A program made the position numbers and the translations under genes. This document shows positions 9,998-18,954 of a stretch of DNA of 64,000 bases, piece by piece. Each line of letters starts with the position of its first letter. Within the stretch, counting starts at the first letter, position 1. The notes beneath the pieces are model-generated. The model worked only from the letters and a program-made list of their open reading frames with translations, was not told the origin of the DNA and searched no databases. Source of the DNA: Granulicatella elegans ATCC 700633 (GTDB taxonomy: Bacteria > Bacillota > Bacilli > Lactobacillales > Aerococcaceae). Where the stretch lies: NCBI RefSeq assembly GCF_000162475.2, contig NZ_KI391971.1, forward strand, positions 870,901 to 934,900, written 5' to 3'.

Positions 9998-10537
9998 ATG
10001 TCAGAAATATTCTTATTAGATGAAGCAACGATGAATCGATCAATGACGAGAATTTCTTATGAGATTATTGAACAATACAAATCAGTTGATGATTTAGTAC
10101 TTGTTGGAATTAAAACTAGAGGAGTTCATATTGCTAAACGACTTCAAAAGAAAATCGAATCCATTGAAAATCAACCAGTATTACTAGGTGAAATTGACAT
10201 TACTTTATATAGAGATGATCGCCACGAACCAGATCCAACGGTAGATCCAATTATTAATGGAACGAATATTCCTTTTTCATTAAATGGAAAAAATGTCGTT
10301 TTAGTAGATGATGTCATCTTTACTGGTAGAACGGTACGATCTGCATTAAATGCTTTAATGGAATACGGTAGACCAAAAACGATTAGTTTAGCCGTTTTAA
10401 TTGATCGTGGTCATAGAGAATTGCCCATTCGTCCGGACTATGTAGGAAAAAACATTCCAACTTCAAAAAAAGAGGAAATTTTAGTGAAATTACATGAAGT
10501 TGACGATGAGGAATGTGTTACTTTAAAAAAAGTATAA
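9998..10537 (+). CDS. pyrR: Bifunctional pyr operon regulator / uracil phosphoribosyltransferase
   Basis: PyrR binds pyr mRNA leaders in response to UMP and has weak uracil phosphoribosyltransferase activity. The 179-residue protein has the PRPP-binding motif [13 protein letters not shown] near residue 98-110 and the family stretch [13 protein letters not shown] near residue 44. The second ATG (9998) is preferred, since GGAG lies seven bases before it; the ATG at 9992 has almost no spacing. No other pyr gene follows, so its RNA targets lie elsewhere. I found no PyrR-type anti-terminator in its own upstream region, where it directly follows rluD. Confidence 0.93.
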   Translation: MSEIFLLDEATMNRSMTRISYEIIEQYKSVDDLVLVGIKTRGVHIAKRLQKKIESIENQPVLLGEIDITLYRDDRHEPDPTVDPIINGTNIPFSLNGKNVVLVDDVIFTGRTVRSALNALMEYGRPKTISLAVLIDRGHRELPIRPDYVGKNIPTSKKEEILVKLHEVDDEECVTLKKV

Positions 10538-10554
10538 GGAATGTATCAAAATAG

Positions 10555-10583
10555 TTGCATTCTAATTCATATTAGTGTAATAT
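10555..10583 (+). promoter_or_regulatory. Promoter of rpsB
   Basis: TTGCAT and TAATAT are spaced 17 bases apart and lie 125 bases before the rpsB start codon, leaving a long structured leader. Confidence 0.65.
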
Positions 10584-10623
10584 AACTAACGGTATAAAAA
10601 CCATATTTCACACCTAATTGGAT

Positions 10624-10658
10624 GATAAGGGTGGTGCTTAGGAATAAGTACCCTTGTC
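10624..10658 (+). promoter_or_regulatory. Hairpin in the rpsB leader, possible S2 autoregulatory site
   Basis: The leader of rpsB folds into GATAAGGGT...ACCCTTGTC with an inner stem CTTA-GGAA-TAAG and an asymmetric GGTG bulge. Ribosomal protein genes commonly carry such a leader as a feedback site for their own product, and rpsB leaders are known to be regulated by S2 in other bacteria. There is no T-run, so control would be at translation rather than termination. The assignment is an inference. Confidence 0.45.
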
Positions 10659-10707
10659 GATGAAAATTGGGGAGGAAAAATAAAACCAAAATTGGAGGAA
10701 AACAAAA

Positions 10708-11478
10708 ATGGCAGTTATTTCAATGAAACAATTGTTAGAAGCTGGTGTACATTTCGGTCACCAAACACGTCGCTGGAACCCTAAGATGAAGAGATACATC
10801 TTCACAGAAAGAAATGGTATCTATATCATCGACTTACAAAAAACCGTTAAATTAGTGGACGACGCATACAACTACATGCGTGAAGTTGCTCAAGACGGAG
10901 GTATTGCTTTATTCGTAGGTACTAAAAAACAAGCACAAGATGCTGTTAAAGATGAAGCAATCCGTACTGGTCAATACTATGTTAACCATCGTTGGTTAGG
11001 TGGTATGTTGACTAACTGGGATACAATCCAAACACGTATCAACCGCTTGAAAAAAATTAAAGAAATGCAAGAAGACGGTACATTCGATGTATTACCTAAA
11101 AAAGAAGTTGGTGTTCTATTAAAAGAATTAGACAAACTTGAAAAATACTTAGGTGGTATTAAAGATATGCCACGCATTCCTGATGTAATGTTTATCGTTG
11201 ACCCTCGTAAAGAACGCATTGCAGTTCAAGAAGCTCACAAATTAAACATTCCAATCGTTGCTATGGTTGACACAAACTGTGACCCTGATGAAATCGATGT
11301 TGTTATTCCATCAAATGACGATGCAATCCGTGCGGTTAAATTAATCGTAGCTAAAATGGCTGATGCATTCGTTGAAGGTAACCAAGGTGAAGACGTAGCA
11401 GTTGACGAAGAAGACTTAGATAAAGATACTTCATTAGAAGATATTGAAAAATTAGTTGAAGGCGACAACGCTGAATAA
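10708..11478 (+). CDS. rpsB: 30S ribosomal protein S2
   Basis: S2 is an essential protein of the small ribosomal subunit. The 256-residue sequence starts with [25 protein letters not shown]-type residues, and the family signatures [19 protein letters not shown] and [13 protein letters not shown] are all present. The C-terminal 30 residues are strongly acidic. It has its own promoter and leader, a very strong GGAGG SD, and a terminator between it and tsf, which would allow partial read-through to the elongation factor gene. Confidence 0.98.
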   Translation: MAVISMKQLLEAGVHFGHQTRRWNPKMKRYIFTERNGIYIIDLQKTVKLVDDAYNYMREVAQDGGIALFVGTKKQAQDAVKDEAIRTGQYYVNHRWLGGMLTNWDTIQTRINRLKKIKEMQEDGTFDVLPKKEVGVLLKELDKLEKYLGGIKDMPRIPDVMFIVDPRKERIAVQEAHKLNIPIVAMVDTNCDPDEIDVVIPSNDDAIRAVKLIVAKMADAFVEGNQGEDVAVDEEDLDKDTSLEDIEKLVEGDNAE

Positions 11479-11492
11479 TCACTAACCAGTAG

Positions 11493-11539
11493 GCTGTTTG
11501 GAATCGGAAAAGAAATCTTTCATCCAAACAGCTTTTTTT
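11493..11539 (+). terminator. Terminator between rpsB and tsf
   Basis: GCTGTTTGGA pairs with TCCAAACAGC and is followed by seven T. As both genes are usually co-transcribed, it may set the ratio of S2 to EF-Ts. Confidence 0.8.
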
Positions 11540-11584
11540 AAAAAATAATTTTTGTAAATTTATAACATTTAGGAGGAAATTGAA

Positions 11585-12466
11585 ATGGCACAAATTTCAG
11601 CACAATTAGTAAAACAACTACGTGACATGACTGGCGTAGGGATGATGGATGCTAAAAAAGCATTAGTTCAAACTGAAGGAGATATCGATGCAGCTGTTGA
11701 CTATTTACGTGAAAATGGTTTAGCAAAAGCAGCAAAAAAAGCTGACCGTATCGCTGCAGAAGGTATTACAAACGTATTAGTAGATGGAAACGTTGCAGTT
11801 GTATTAGAAGTAAATGCTGAAACAGACTTCGTTGCTAAAAACGACAAATTCCAAGCATTAGTAGCAAAATTATCAGAAGTAATTTTAGCTAACAAACCAG
11901 CTAACTTAGAAGCTGCTTTAGAAATCGTTACTCCAGAAGGTAAAGTTTCTGACGTAATTGCTGAAGCAACTACAGTTATCGGAGAAAAAATTTCATTACG
12001 TCGTTTTGAAATCGTTGAAAAATCTGATGCAGATGCATTCGGTGCATACTTACACATGGGCGGACGTATCGGTGTGTTAACTGTATTAGAAGGTTCTACA
12101 GATGCAGATGCTGCTAAAGACATTGCTATGCACGTTGCAGCAATCAATCCTAAATATGTTGACCGTTCAGAAGTTTCTGCTGATGAATTAGAACATGAGA
12201 AAAAAGTTCTTACAGAACAAGCATTAAACGAAGGTAAACCAGCTAATATCGTTGAAAAAATGATTGCTGGACGTTTAAATAAATTCTTAGCTGAAATCAG
12301 CTTGAATGACCAACCATTCGTTAAAGATCCAGATACAACAGTTGCTAAATATGCTGCTTCTAAAGGTGGTAAAGTTAAATTATTCCACCGTTATGAAGTT
12401 GGTGAAGGTTTAGAAAAACGTGTTGACAACTTCGTTGAAGAAGTAATGGGACAAGTTAAAAAATAA
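11585..12466 (+). CDS. tsf: Translation elongation factor Ts
   Basis: EF-Ts is the guanine nucleotide exchange factor for EF-Tu. The 293 residues include the N-terminal UBA-like domain with the signature [17 protein letters not shown] at about residue 10, and the core motif ETDFVAKND near residue 80 that contacts EF-Tu. The GGAGG SD is optimally placed. Its base use, like that of rpsB, favours the codons of highly expressed genes. Confidence 0.98.
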   Translation: MAQISAQLVKQLRDMTGVGMMDAKKALVQTEGDIDAAVDYLRENGLAKAAKKADRIAAEGITNVLVDGNVAVVLEVNAETDFVAKNDKFQALVAKLSEVILANKPANLEAALEIVTPEGKVSDVIAEATTVIGEKISLRRFEIVEKSDADAFGAYLHMGGRIGVLTVLEGSTDADAAKDIAMHVAAINPKYVDRSEVSADELEHEKKVLTEQALNEGKPANIVEKMIAGRLNKFLAEISLNDQPFVKDPDTTVAKYAASKGGKVKLFHRYEVGEGLEKRVDNFVEEVMGQVKK

Positions 12467-12481
12467 TTGATTTCAATTAGT

Positions 12482-12523
12482 GGGGAATAAGGTAGGAAGC
12501 TGCCCTCTATTCCCCTTTTTTTT
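12482..12523 (+). terminator. Terminator of tsf
   Basis: GGGGAATA pairs with TATTCCCC and is followed by eight T. Confidence 0.85.
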
Positions 12524-12525
12524 AG

Positions 12526-13290
<765 letters not shown>

Positions 13291-13291
13291 T

Positions 13292-13852
13292 ATGACAGCA
13301 ACTGAAATTATTGCAAATGCTAAAGAACGTATGAAAAAAACTGAAGATGCGCTTCAACGCGAATTAGGCGGAATTCGTGCTGGTCGTGCGAATGCAAGTC
13401 TTTTAGATCGCCTGCAAGTTGAGTATTATGGAGTTCCAACTCCAGTAAACCAATTAGCTTCTGTAACGGTTCCTGAAGCTCGTATGCTTTTAATTACACC
13501 TTATGACAAATCAAGTTTACAAGATATTGAACGTGCAATTTTAATGTCAGATATTGGCATTACTCCAACAAATGATGGTAGTGTTGTTCGTTTAGTCATT
13601 CCACAATTAACGGAAGAACGTCGTAAAGAATTAGCAAAACAAGTAGGAAAAGAAGCAGAAGGCGCTAAAGTTAGTGTTCGTAATATTCGTCGTGATGCTA
13701 TTGAGCACTTAAAGAAAGCTGAAAAAAATAAAGAAATCACTGAAGATGATTTACGTGGATATGAAAAAGATATTCAAAAATTAACGGATGACAGTGTTAA
13801 AAACATTGATCATTTAGCACAAGTGAAAGAAAAAGAATTATTAGAAGTATAA
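13292..13852 (+). CDS. frr: Ribosome recycling factor
   Basis: RRF, with EF-G, splits post-termination ribosomes. The 186-residue length and the motifs GRANASLLD near residue 32, VPEARML near 63 and [12 protein letters not shown] near residue 108 are typical. It shares an operon with pyrH; its SD GGGGAAATA overlaps the pyrH end. Confidence 0.97.
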   Translation: MTATEIIANAKERMKKTEDALQRELGGIRAGRANASLLDRLQVEYYGVPTPVNQLASVTVPEARMLLITPYDKSSLQDIERAILMSDIGITPTNDGSVVRLVIPQLTEERRKELAKQVGKEAEGAKVSVRNIRRDAIEHLKKAEKNKEITEDDLRGYEKDIQKLTDDSVKNIDHLAQVKEKELLEV

Positions 13853-13858
13853 TTCATC

Positions 13859-13910
13859 AAGTGACAACAGATCTTAGTAATCTTAATAGATTTGTTGTCA
13901 CTTATTTTTT
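13859..13910 (+). terminator. Terminator of pyrH-frr
   Basis: AAGTGACAACA pairs with TGTTGTCACTT and is followed by a T-rich run. Confidence 0.85.
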
Positions 13911-13931
13911 GAATCGTTGAAAGGAGATTTT

Positions 13932-14558
13932 ATGAAATTAACGAAAAAACAACAATTTCTATTGGTTAAGTTAGCGATATTAGCAATTATCCTCATTATT
14001 TCTGGACTTGGTTTGTTCTCGAAGAATCAGAAGAAAACTTCTAATAAATCGAATACTAACCAAACACAAGTAGAAAGTAGTGTAGATTTTTCTGGATATG
14101 ACAAATCAAAAATGTATACTCTTCAAGTTGGTAAAGTAGCGGATGGAGATACATTCCACGTTCGATTAGATGGAAAAGAGTTTAAAATTCGTTTATTGCT
14201 AATTGATACGCCAGAAACAGCTAAAGAAGGAAAGACTGCTCAACCATTTGCAGATCAAGCAAAACAAAAAACAGAAGAATTATTGAAAAAGGCTAAAAAA
14301 GTTGAAGGTAAATTTGATGTTGGTGATTATACAGATAAATATGGACGTGCTTTAATGTATGTATATTTAGATGGAAAATTATTACAACAAACCTTAGTAG
14401 AAGAAAGTTTAGCTAGAGTAGGATATGCTCATCCACCGAATACAACGCTATTAAAAGATTTACAAAAAGTAGAAGAACAAACGAAGCAGAAAAAGAAAAA
14501 TATTTGGGAAAAAGATGGATATGTAACAAACCGTGGATTTGACCCAAGCGTATACTAA
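13932..14558 (+). CDS. Membrane-anchored thermonuclease-like (SNase) protein
   Basis: The 208-residue product has a basic start and one hydrophobic segment (about residues 12-32), acting either as an uncleaved anchor or a signal peptide. A Ser/Asn/Thr-rich linker follows, and then a complete staphylococcal-nuclease domain. The catalytic arrangement is intact: VADGDTFHVRLDG, then FKIRLLLIDTPE (Arg and Glu) and KYGRALMYV (second Arg). Such enzymes degrade DNA or RNA outside the cell in a calcium-dependent way; roles in nutrient recovery or escape from DNA traps are known for relatives. ATG at 13932 follows AAGGAG; an upstream TTG is rejected. Confidence 0.85.
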   Translation: MKLTKKQQFLLVKLAILAIILIISGLGLFSKNQKKTSNKSNTNQTQVESSVDFSGYDKSKMYTLQVGKVADGDTFHVRLDGKEFKIRLLLIDTPETAKEGKTAQPFADQAKQKTEELLKKAKKVEGKFDVGDYTDKYGRALMYVYLDGKLLQQTLVEESLARVGYAHPPNTTLLKDLQKVEEQTKQKKKNIWEKDGYVTNRGFDPSVY

Positions 14559-14611
14559 TCCGTCTCATTTATGATATAATTTTATCAAGATAATTGTTAG
14601 GGGATAGGGTT

Positions 14612-14776
14612 ATGAAAAAGACAAGTATTTTATTGGCAGTTTTATATGTAATTTATTTGTTTATAATTTTTAACATCTTTTACCATGATAAAAAGGTACT
14701 AGTGATATTTGCTTCTATTGGACTTGCTATCTTTGCTGCAACTATTAAAAGAATTAAAATTTCAGATCATGAATAA
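14612..14776 (+). CDS. Small two-helix membrane protein, unknown
   Basis: A 54-residue product begins MKKTSILLAVLYVIYLF and has two hydrophobic segments separated by a short charged loop (YHDKK). The ATG at 14612 has GGGGATAGGG upstream, and a terminator follows immediately after the stop, so expression as a separate unit is plausible. I do not recognise a family. Confidence 0.5.
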   Translation: MKKTSILLAVLYVIYLFIIFNIFYHDKKVLVIFASIGLAIFAATIKRIKISDHE

Positions 14777-14782
14777 CTAAGA

Positions 14783-14817
14783 AAAGCTAAGTACAAAATA
14801 TAGTGCTTAGCTTTTTT
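14783..14817 (+). terminator. Terminator after the small membrane protein gene
   Basis: AAAGCTAAG pairs with CTTAGCTTT, ending in a T-run. Confidence 0.75.
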
Positions 14818-14888
14818 ATATTTACTCTGTTTTAAAACTGTTTTTGCCTTTATATCAAGGTTTAGACGACTTATACTACAACAGTTCT

Positions 14889-14948
14889 ATCCCAATATAT
14901 TGTGTTATGAAAAATAAAATAAAAAAATTAAGCACAATATATTGTATT
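14889..14948 (+). promoter_or_regulatory. Two NrdR boxes upstream of nrdH
   Basis: Two copies of the palindrome CAATATATTG, each inside a longer match to the NrdR box (acaCwATATaTwGtgt), lie at 14893-14902 and 14935-14944. Their centres are 42 bp apart, four helical turns, so NrdR could bind both on the same DNA face. NrdR represses ribonucleotide reductase genes when dATP is high. Confidence 0.8.
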
Positions 14949-15003
14949 TCCCTCTAATATGAGGTATCATACTACCTGTATGAAACAAAAGGGAGAGATG
15001 TTT

Positions 15004-15240
15004 ATGTCAAATCGTCAAATTACACTATATTCAAAACCAAATTGTATGCAATGTAACTTTACAAAACAATTTTTTGAGGATAATCAAGTACCATTTGTGG
15101 TTAAAGATGTTTTTGAATCAGAAGAGGCTTTAGAAGAAGTGAAAGCATTAGGTTTCCAATCATTACCAGTTGTTGTAGCCGATGGAATTGAACCATTCTT
15201 TGGTTTCCGTCCAGACATTTTAGAACAATTAGTTGGGTAA
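15004..15240 (+). CDS. nrdH: Glutaredoxin-like protein NrdH
   Basis: NrdH reduces the class Ib ribonucleotide reductase NrdE. The 78-residue protein has the redox pair C14-M-Q-C17 in KPNCMQC, the cis-proline region SLPVV, and the C-terminal FxGFRPD stretch that defines NrdH among glutaredoxins. The ATG at 15004 is eight bases after GGGAGA; an upstream in-frame ATG would reach into the regulatory region. No nrdE, nrdF or nrdI lies nearby, so the gene is separated from its usual operon, yet it keeps two NrdR boxes. Confidence 0.9.
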   Translation: MSNRQITLYSKPNCMQCNFTKQFFEDNQVPFVVKDVFESEEALEEVKALGFQSLPVVVADGIEPFFGFRPDILEQLVG

Positions 15241-15266
15241 AAATTTTAACTTTATCCTTAAATTTT

Positions 15267-15317
15267 AAAAACGATTTTTCTTTCGTAGTACGACGCTACA
15301 AGTAGAAAAATCGTTTT
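15267..15317 (+). terminator. nrdH terminator, resembles an arm-only relic of the repeat family
   Basis: AAAACGATTTTTCT pairs with AGAAAAATCGTTTT, and a second stem GTAG/CTAC lies inside. A T-rich run follows. The position (27 bases after a stop) and the GTAGTA/CTAC inner sequence resemble the outer stem of the structured intergenic elements with the core lost. Confidence 0.6.
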
Positions 15318-15381
15318 ATTTTTGTTTACAAATTCATCGTTATATGGTTAAGTTAAAGGGAATAAACGATTGGAGGTTCTT

Positions 15382-18300
15382 ATGAGTTTCGAAGTCATTC
15401 TTACAAAAGAAACAAGTGCGAAAGTTTCGCAAATATCTAGAAAAATTGCAGATTGGTTAAAACAATCTAACATGAATCAAGTTATTTATCTTGTACCAGA
15501 TCATATTAAGTTTTCTGCTGAATTAGAAATGATTCAACAAGTGGGGCAATTATTGCAACAACCACAAAATTCATATGCAGTAACGAAAATGCAAGTTTAT
15601 AGTTTTAAGCGATTGGCCTGGTATTTTTTAAGAGATCATGCTGCACTTCAACGTCCTTCTTTATCCAAGGTTGGAATTTGTATGATTTTACAAAAAATAT
15701 TATCTGAATATCAAGATGAATTAGTGTTATTTAATAAGGAATCTCGTCATAAAGGATTTATTGAACGTTTATCTGCTGTTATGCAAGAATTTCGTTTAGG
15801 AGGAATCGAAATAGAGGATTTCTCTGGGTGGTTCGAACAGGATTCTTATGAAGAAATTGATCAACGTTTGAAAGAATTTGGCATCATTTATAAACATTAT
15901 TTAGATTATTTAAAACAAGATTTTGTTCAATCGGAAGATTTATTAAAAATATTAGCACAAGAAATTTCATTGAAGGATTTATCTAATACTTATGTCGTAA
16001 TTGATCAATCGTATCACTTAAATGCGATGGAATTAGAAGTAATTGATGCTTTAGTGAAATCGTGCGGAGGAGTAGAGTTCTATACTACTGCAACAACAGA
16101 TGCTTTTAAACCAAAAGAAAAACTAGAATCTAGTTTATTTGATTCCAATCGTCAATTAGTTTCTCGTTTACTAAATTGGTTAATGATTGATGAAAGTAAA
16201 CCAGTTTTAAAAGAATTAAACGAAGAGAATTGCGCTTATCATCCCGACTTTTTAGAACTCGAACAATATTGGCTAGAAACAAGTGGAGGACTTGAAACTT
16301 CTTCTAATCGTACATCAAGAAAAATTGAAGATTTACAGTGGACGACTTATGAAGATGAACGTCAAGAAATCCAAGAAACATTAGCAACGATTAAAACCTT
16401 AGTCGATAGTGGTAAATATCGTTACCAAGATATTCAAATTTTATCGAGAAATTTAGAAGAACAACAAACACTCTTACAACCTTTATTAGAAACGTATCAA
16501 ATTCCTTATTTCATGGATTTATCCGATACAATGGAGCATCATCCACTCATTCAAGTACTAGATGCGATTTTTGCTATCCAGAAGCATTTTTGGCGTTATC
16601 ATAACATAATGAACCTATTAAGAAGTGAATATTGTTTCTGGCCCTTAAATCGAGCAAATTTAGAGAATAAGCATGATGAAGAAGTTACGCTAAGAGATGC
16701 TTTGATTCACTATCGTCAAAAATTAGATGAAACTGAAACGATTATACTAGCTCAAGGCTATGAAGGAAAAGATTGGATTTCAAGAAAAACATGGAATTAT
16801 CAAGTTGAAAACATTGATGAAGATAGCTTAAGTAGCAGAGAAGTTCTAGTCCATCAACAATTAACACAAGCACAAGAACTACGAGAACAAATCGTCTCTT
16901 TATTAGAACCATTTTATAAAAAATTGGATAAAGTTGAGACAACAAAAGAAGCGATAACTCTTCTATATCAATTATTAGAAAAAATTGGTGTAACGGAAGC
17001 ATTCTTATATTGGAGAAATCATGCTGCCAATATTGGGGATATCCAGACAGCTCGTAGACAAGATCAAGTATGGAATGAATTTTTAAAATTATTAGAGGAG
17101 TATGTTTATATTTTTGGAGATGAACCGTTTGATTGGGAAATCTTCCAATTATTATTACATACTGGATTCGAACATACACACTATAATATGGCTCCTTCTA
17201 CTTTAGACCAATTAACCTGTACGGGAATCGATTCTGTTCGTTATTCTCCTAAAAAGGTTACTTTTGCGATTGGTTTATCGCAAGGCGTCCTTCCTCGAAT
17301 GGAAGAGGAGAGTGGGCTAATGACAGATGAAGAAAGAGAGTATTTATTAAGTAAATTAGATAGTGGTCGTTTCCTACATCCAACAACCATTCAAAAACAA
17401 TCAGTAGAGCCATTTTTATTTTATAAAGTGTTAACTTCAGCAACTGAAAAGTTATACTTATCAATGCATCATACAGATAAAGGCGCTAAATTAAAATCAT
17501 CTAGTTTTGTAGAACGTATTTTAAATCAATATGAGATTACTACCCAAGATGGGAATCAAAAGCAACAAGAACGATTTGAACAGGGCGAGTTTGTAACGAT
17601 TCATGAATTATTTACGACTTTATTACAAAAACTTCGTCAGTATAAATTTTCAAAAGAAGAAGATATTCCATCTATTTGGATTGCTTTACCTCATTTATTA
17701 AGACAGGATAAAGATTTCCAACAGGAGTATCATACATTAGTGGACAGTGTATTCCATTTAAATATTGCAAAGCAATTACCAAAAGAATTGGCTGCTGAAT
17801 TATACGGAAATCATTTATACTTATCAACTTCTCAAGTTGAAACCTTTTATAAGGATCCATTTAGTCATTTCTTACAATATGGGTTAAATGTACGAGAGCG
17901 TAGAGAGTTCGAATTAACGGCTGCTGGATCTGGGGAATATTTCCATGAAACATTTGACCAGTTCATTCGCAAAGTTCATGAATTGAAATTGGATATTCGT
18001 GCTATAGATGCAGCTACAACAGAAAAAGTATTAAAAGAAATTTTCGACTCTATGAATGATGATGCAAGATTCCAAATTTTAAATGCTACACCAAGAATGA
18101 ATTGGACAAAAGTACTACTACAAGATACGATTCGACAAACATTATCAGCAGCATTATTGCAATTACAACAATTACAAGTAACACCATGGAAAACAGAAGT
18201 TGTTTTTGGAGCAAAATCTGATAAGAAAATTGAAATCCCATTGAACGATACTCAATCGTTATTTATTCGTGGGAAAATTGACCGTATAGACCTTTTAGAA

Positions 18301-18951
18301 ACCGAAAAGGGTTATCATTTAGGAATTGTCGATTATAAATCCTCAGCACAAAAATTTGATATCAATCGATTACGTTATGGAATTCAATTGCAACTATTAA
18401 CGTATTTATCAGTTGCTAGAAACATTGTTTCTGACCAATTCAAGAAAACAGTGACGCCTTATGGTGGATTATATATGCATGTTTTTCAACCAAGCTTTAA
18501 CGCTAAAGATCTGAAATCAGATGCAGATTTTGAAGAAACTCGTCTGAAAAAATATAAATTATCTGGATTATTAACGAATGATTTAGGCGTTCTGCAACAA
18601 GTTCAACCTGATTTTGAAGCAGGAGACTCTATTGTATTGCCATTTGGCGTTAAGAAAGATGGAGAATACAAGGCAACTAGCCAAGTCTATGCTCCTGATG
18701 ATATTAATTTATTAATGGACTTTGCTTTCTATCAATTGAAAACTGCTGGAGAAAGAATTTTAAATGGAGAAAATCAAATTGCTCCATTTGATGAATTAAA
18801 AGAATATGCAGATTCAGTGAATGGAAAATTCAGTGCAATTTCAATGTTTGATGCAACGAATCCAGAAAATAACTATCAATTTTTAACGAAAATGCCTCTT
18901 CAAGAAAACTTAACTTGGATGAGAAATAAAATTGACGGAAAGGAGGAATAA
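15382..18951 (+). CDS. rexB: ATP-dependent nuclease subunit RexB (AddB type)
   Basis: RexB pairs with RexA to process double-strand DNA ends for homologous recombination. The 1189-residue length fits RexB/AddB. The nuclease motif GIVDYKSSAQ near residue 990 and QLQLLTYL downstream define the C-terminal RecB-type nuclease. At the N-terminus, where AddB proteins have a Walker A box, the sequence reads VILTKETSAKVSQ, so ATP binding is lost. The cysteines that hold the iron-sulfur cluster in Bacillus AddB are absent: FYKDPFSHFL has Asp where Cys is expected and no cysteine cluster ends the protein. Both losses fit the RexB branch of Lactobacillales. The start ATG follows TGGAGG; rexA starts three bases after its stop. 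Confidence 0.93.
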   Translation: MSFEVILTKETSAKVSQISRKIADWLKQSNMNQVIYLVPDHIKFSAELEMIQQVGQLLQQPQNSYAVTKMQVYSFKRLAWYFLRDHAALQRPSLSKVGICMILQKILSEYQDELVLFNKESRHKGFIERLSAVMQEFRLGGIEIEDFSGWFEQDSYEEIDQRLKEFGIIYKHYLDYLKQDFVQSEDLLKILAQEISLKDLSNTYVVIDQSYHLNAMELEVIDALVKSCGGVEFYTTATTDAFKPKEKLESSLFDSNRQLVSRLLNWLMIDESKPVLKELNEENCAYHPDFLELEQYWLETSGGLETSSNRTSRKIEDLQWTTYEDERQEIQETLATIKTLVDSGKYRYQDIQILSRNLEEQQTLLQPLLETYQIPYFMDLSDTMEHHPLIQVLDAIFAIQKHFWRYHNIMNLLRSEYCFWPLNRANLENKHDEEVTLRDALIHYRQKLDETETIILAQGYEGKDWISRKTWNYQVENIDEDSLSSREVLVHQQLTQAQELREQIVSLLEPFYKKLDKVETTKEAITLLYQLLEKIGVTEAFLYWRNHAANIGDIQTARRQDQVWNEFLKLLEEYVYIFGDEPFDWEIFQLLLHTGFEHTHYNMAPSTLDQLTCTGIDSVRYSPKKVTFAIGLSQGVLPRMEEESGLMTDEEREYLLSKLDSGRFLHPTTIQKQSVEPFLFYKVLTSATEKLYLSMHHTDKGAKLKSSSFVERILNQYEITTQDGNQKQQERFEQGEFVTIHELFTTLLQKLRQYKFSKEEDIPSIWIALPHLLRQDKDFQQEYHTLVDSVFHLNIAKQLPKELAAELYGNHLYLSTSQVETFYKDPFSHFLQYGLNVRERREFELTAAGSGEYFHETFDQFIRKVHELKLDIRAIDAATTEKVLKEIFDSMNDDARFQILNATPRMNWTKVLLQDTIRQTLSAALLQLQQLQVTPWKTEVVFGAKSDKKIEIPLNDTQSLFIRGKIDRIDLLETEKGYHLGIVDYKSSAQKFDINRLRYGIQLQLLTYLSVARNIVSDQFKKTVTPYGGLYMHVFQPSFNAKDLKSDADFEETRLKKYKLSGLLTNDLGVLQQVQPDFEAGDSIVLPFGVKKDGEYKATSQVYAPDDINLLMDFAFYQLKTAGERILNGENQIAPFDELKEYADSVNGKFSAISMFDATNPENNYQFLTKMPLQENLTWMRNKIDGKEE

Positions 18952-18954
18952 TCT

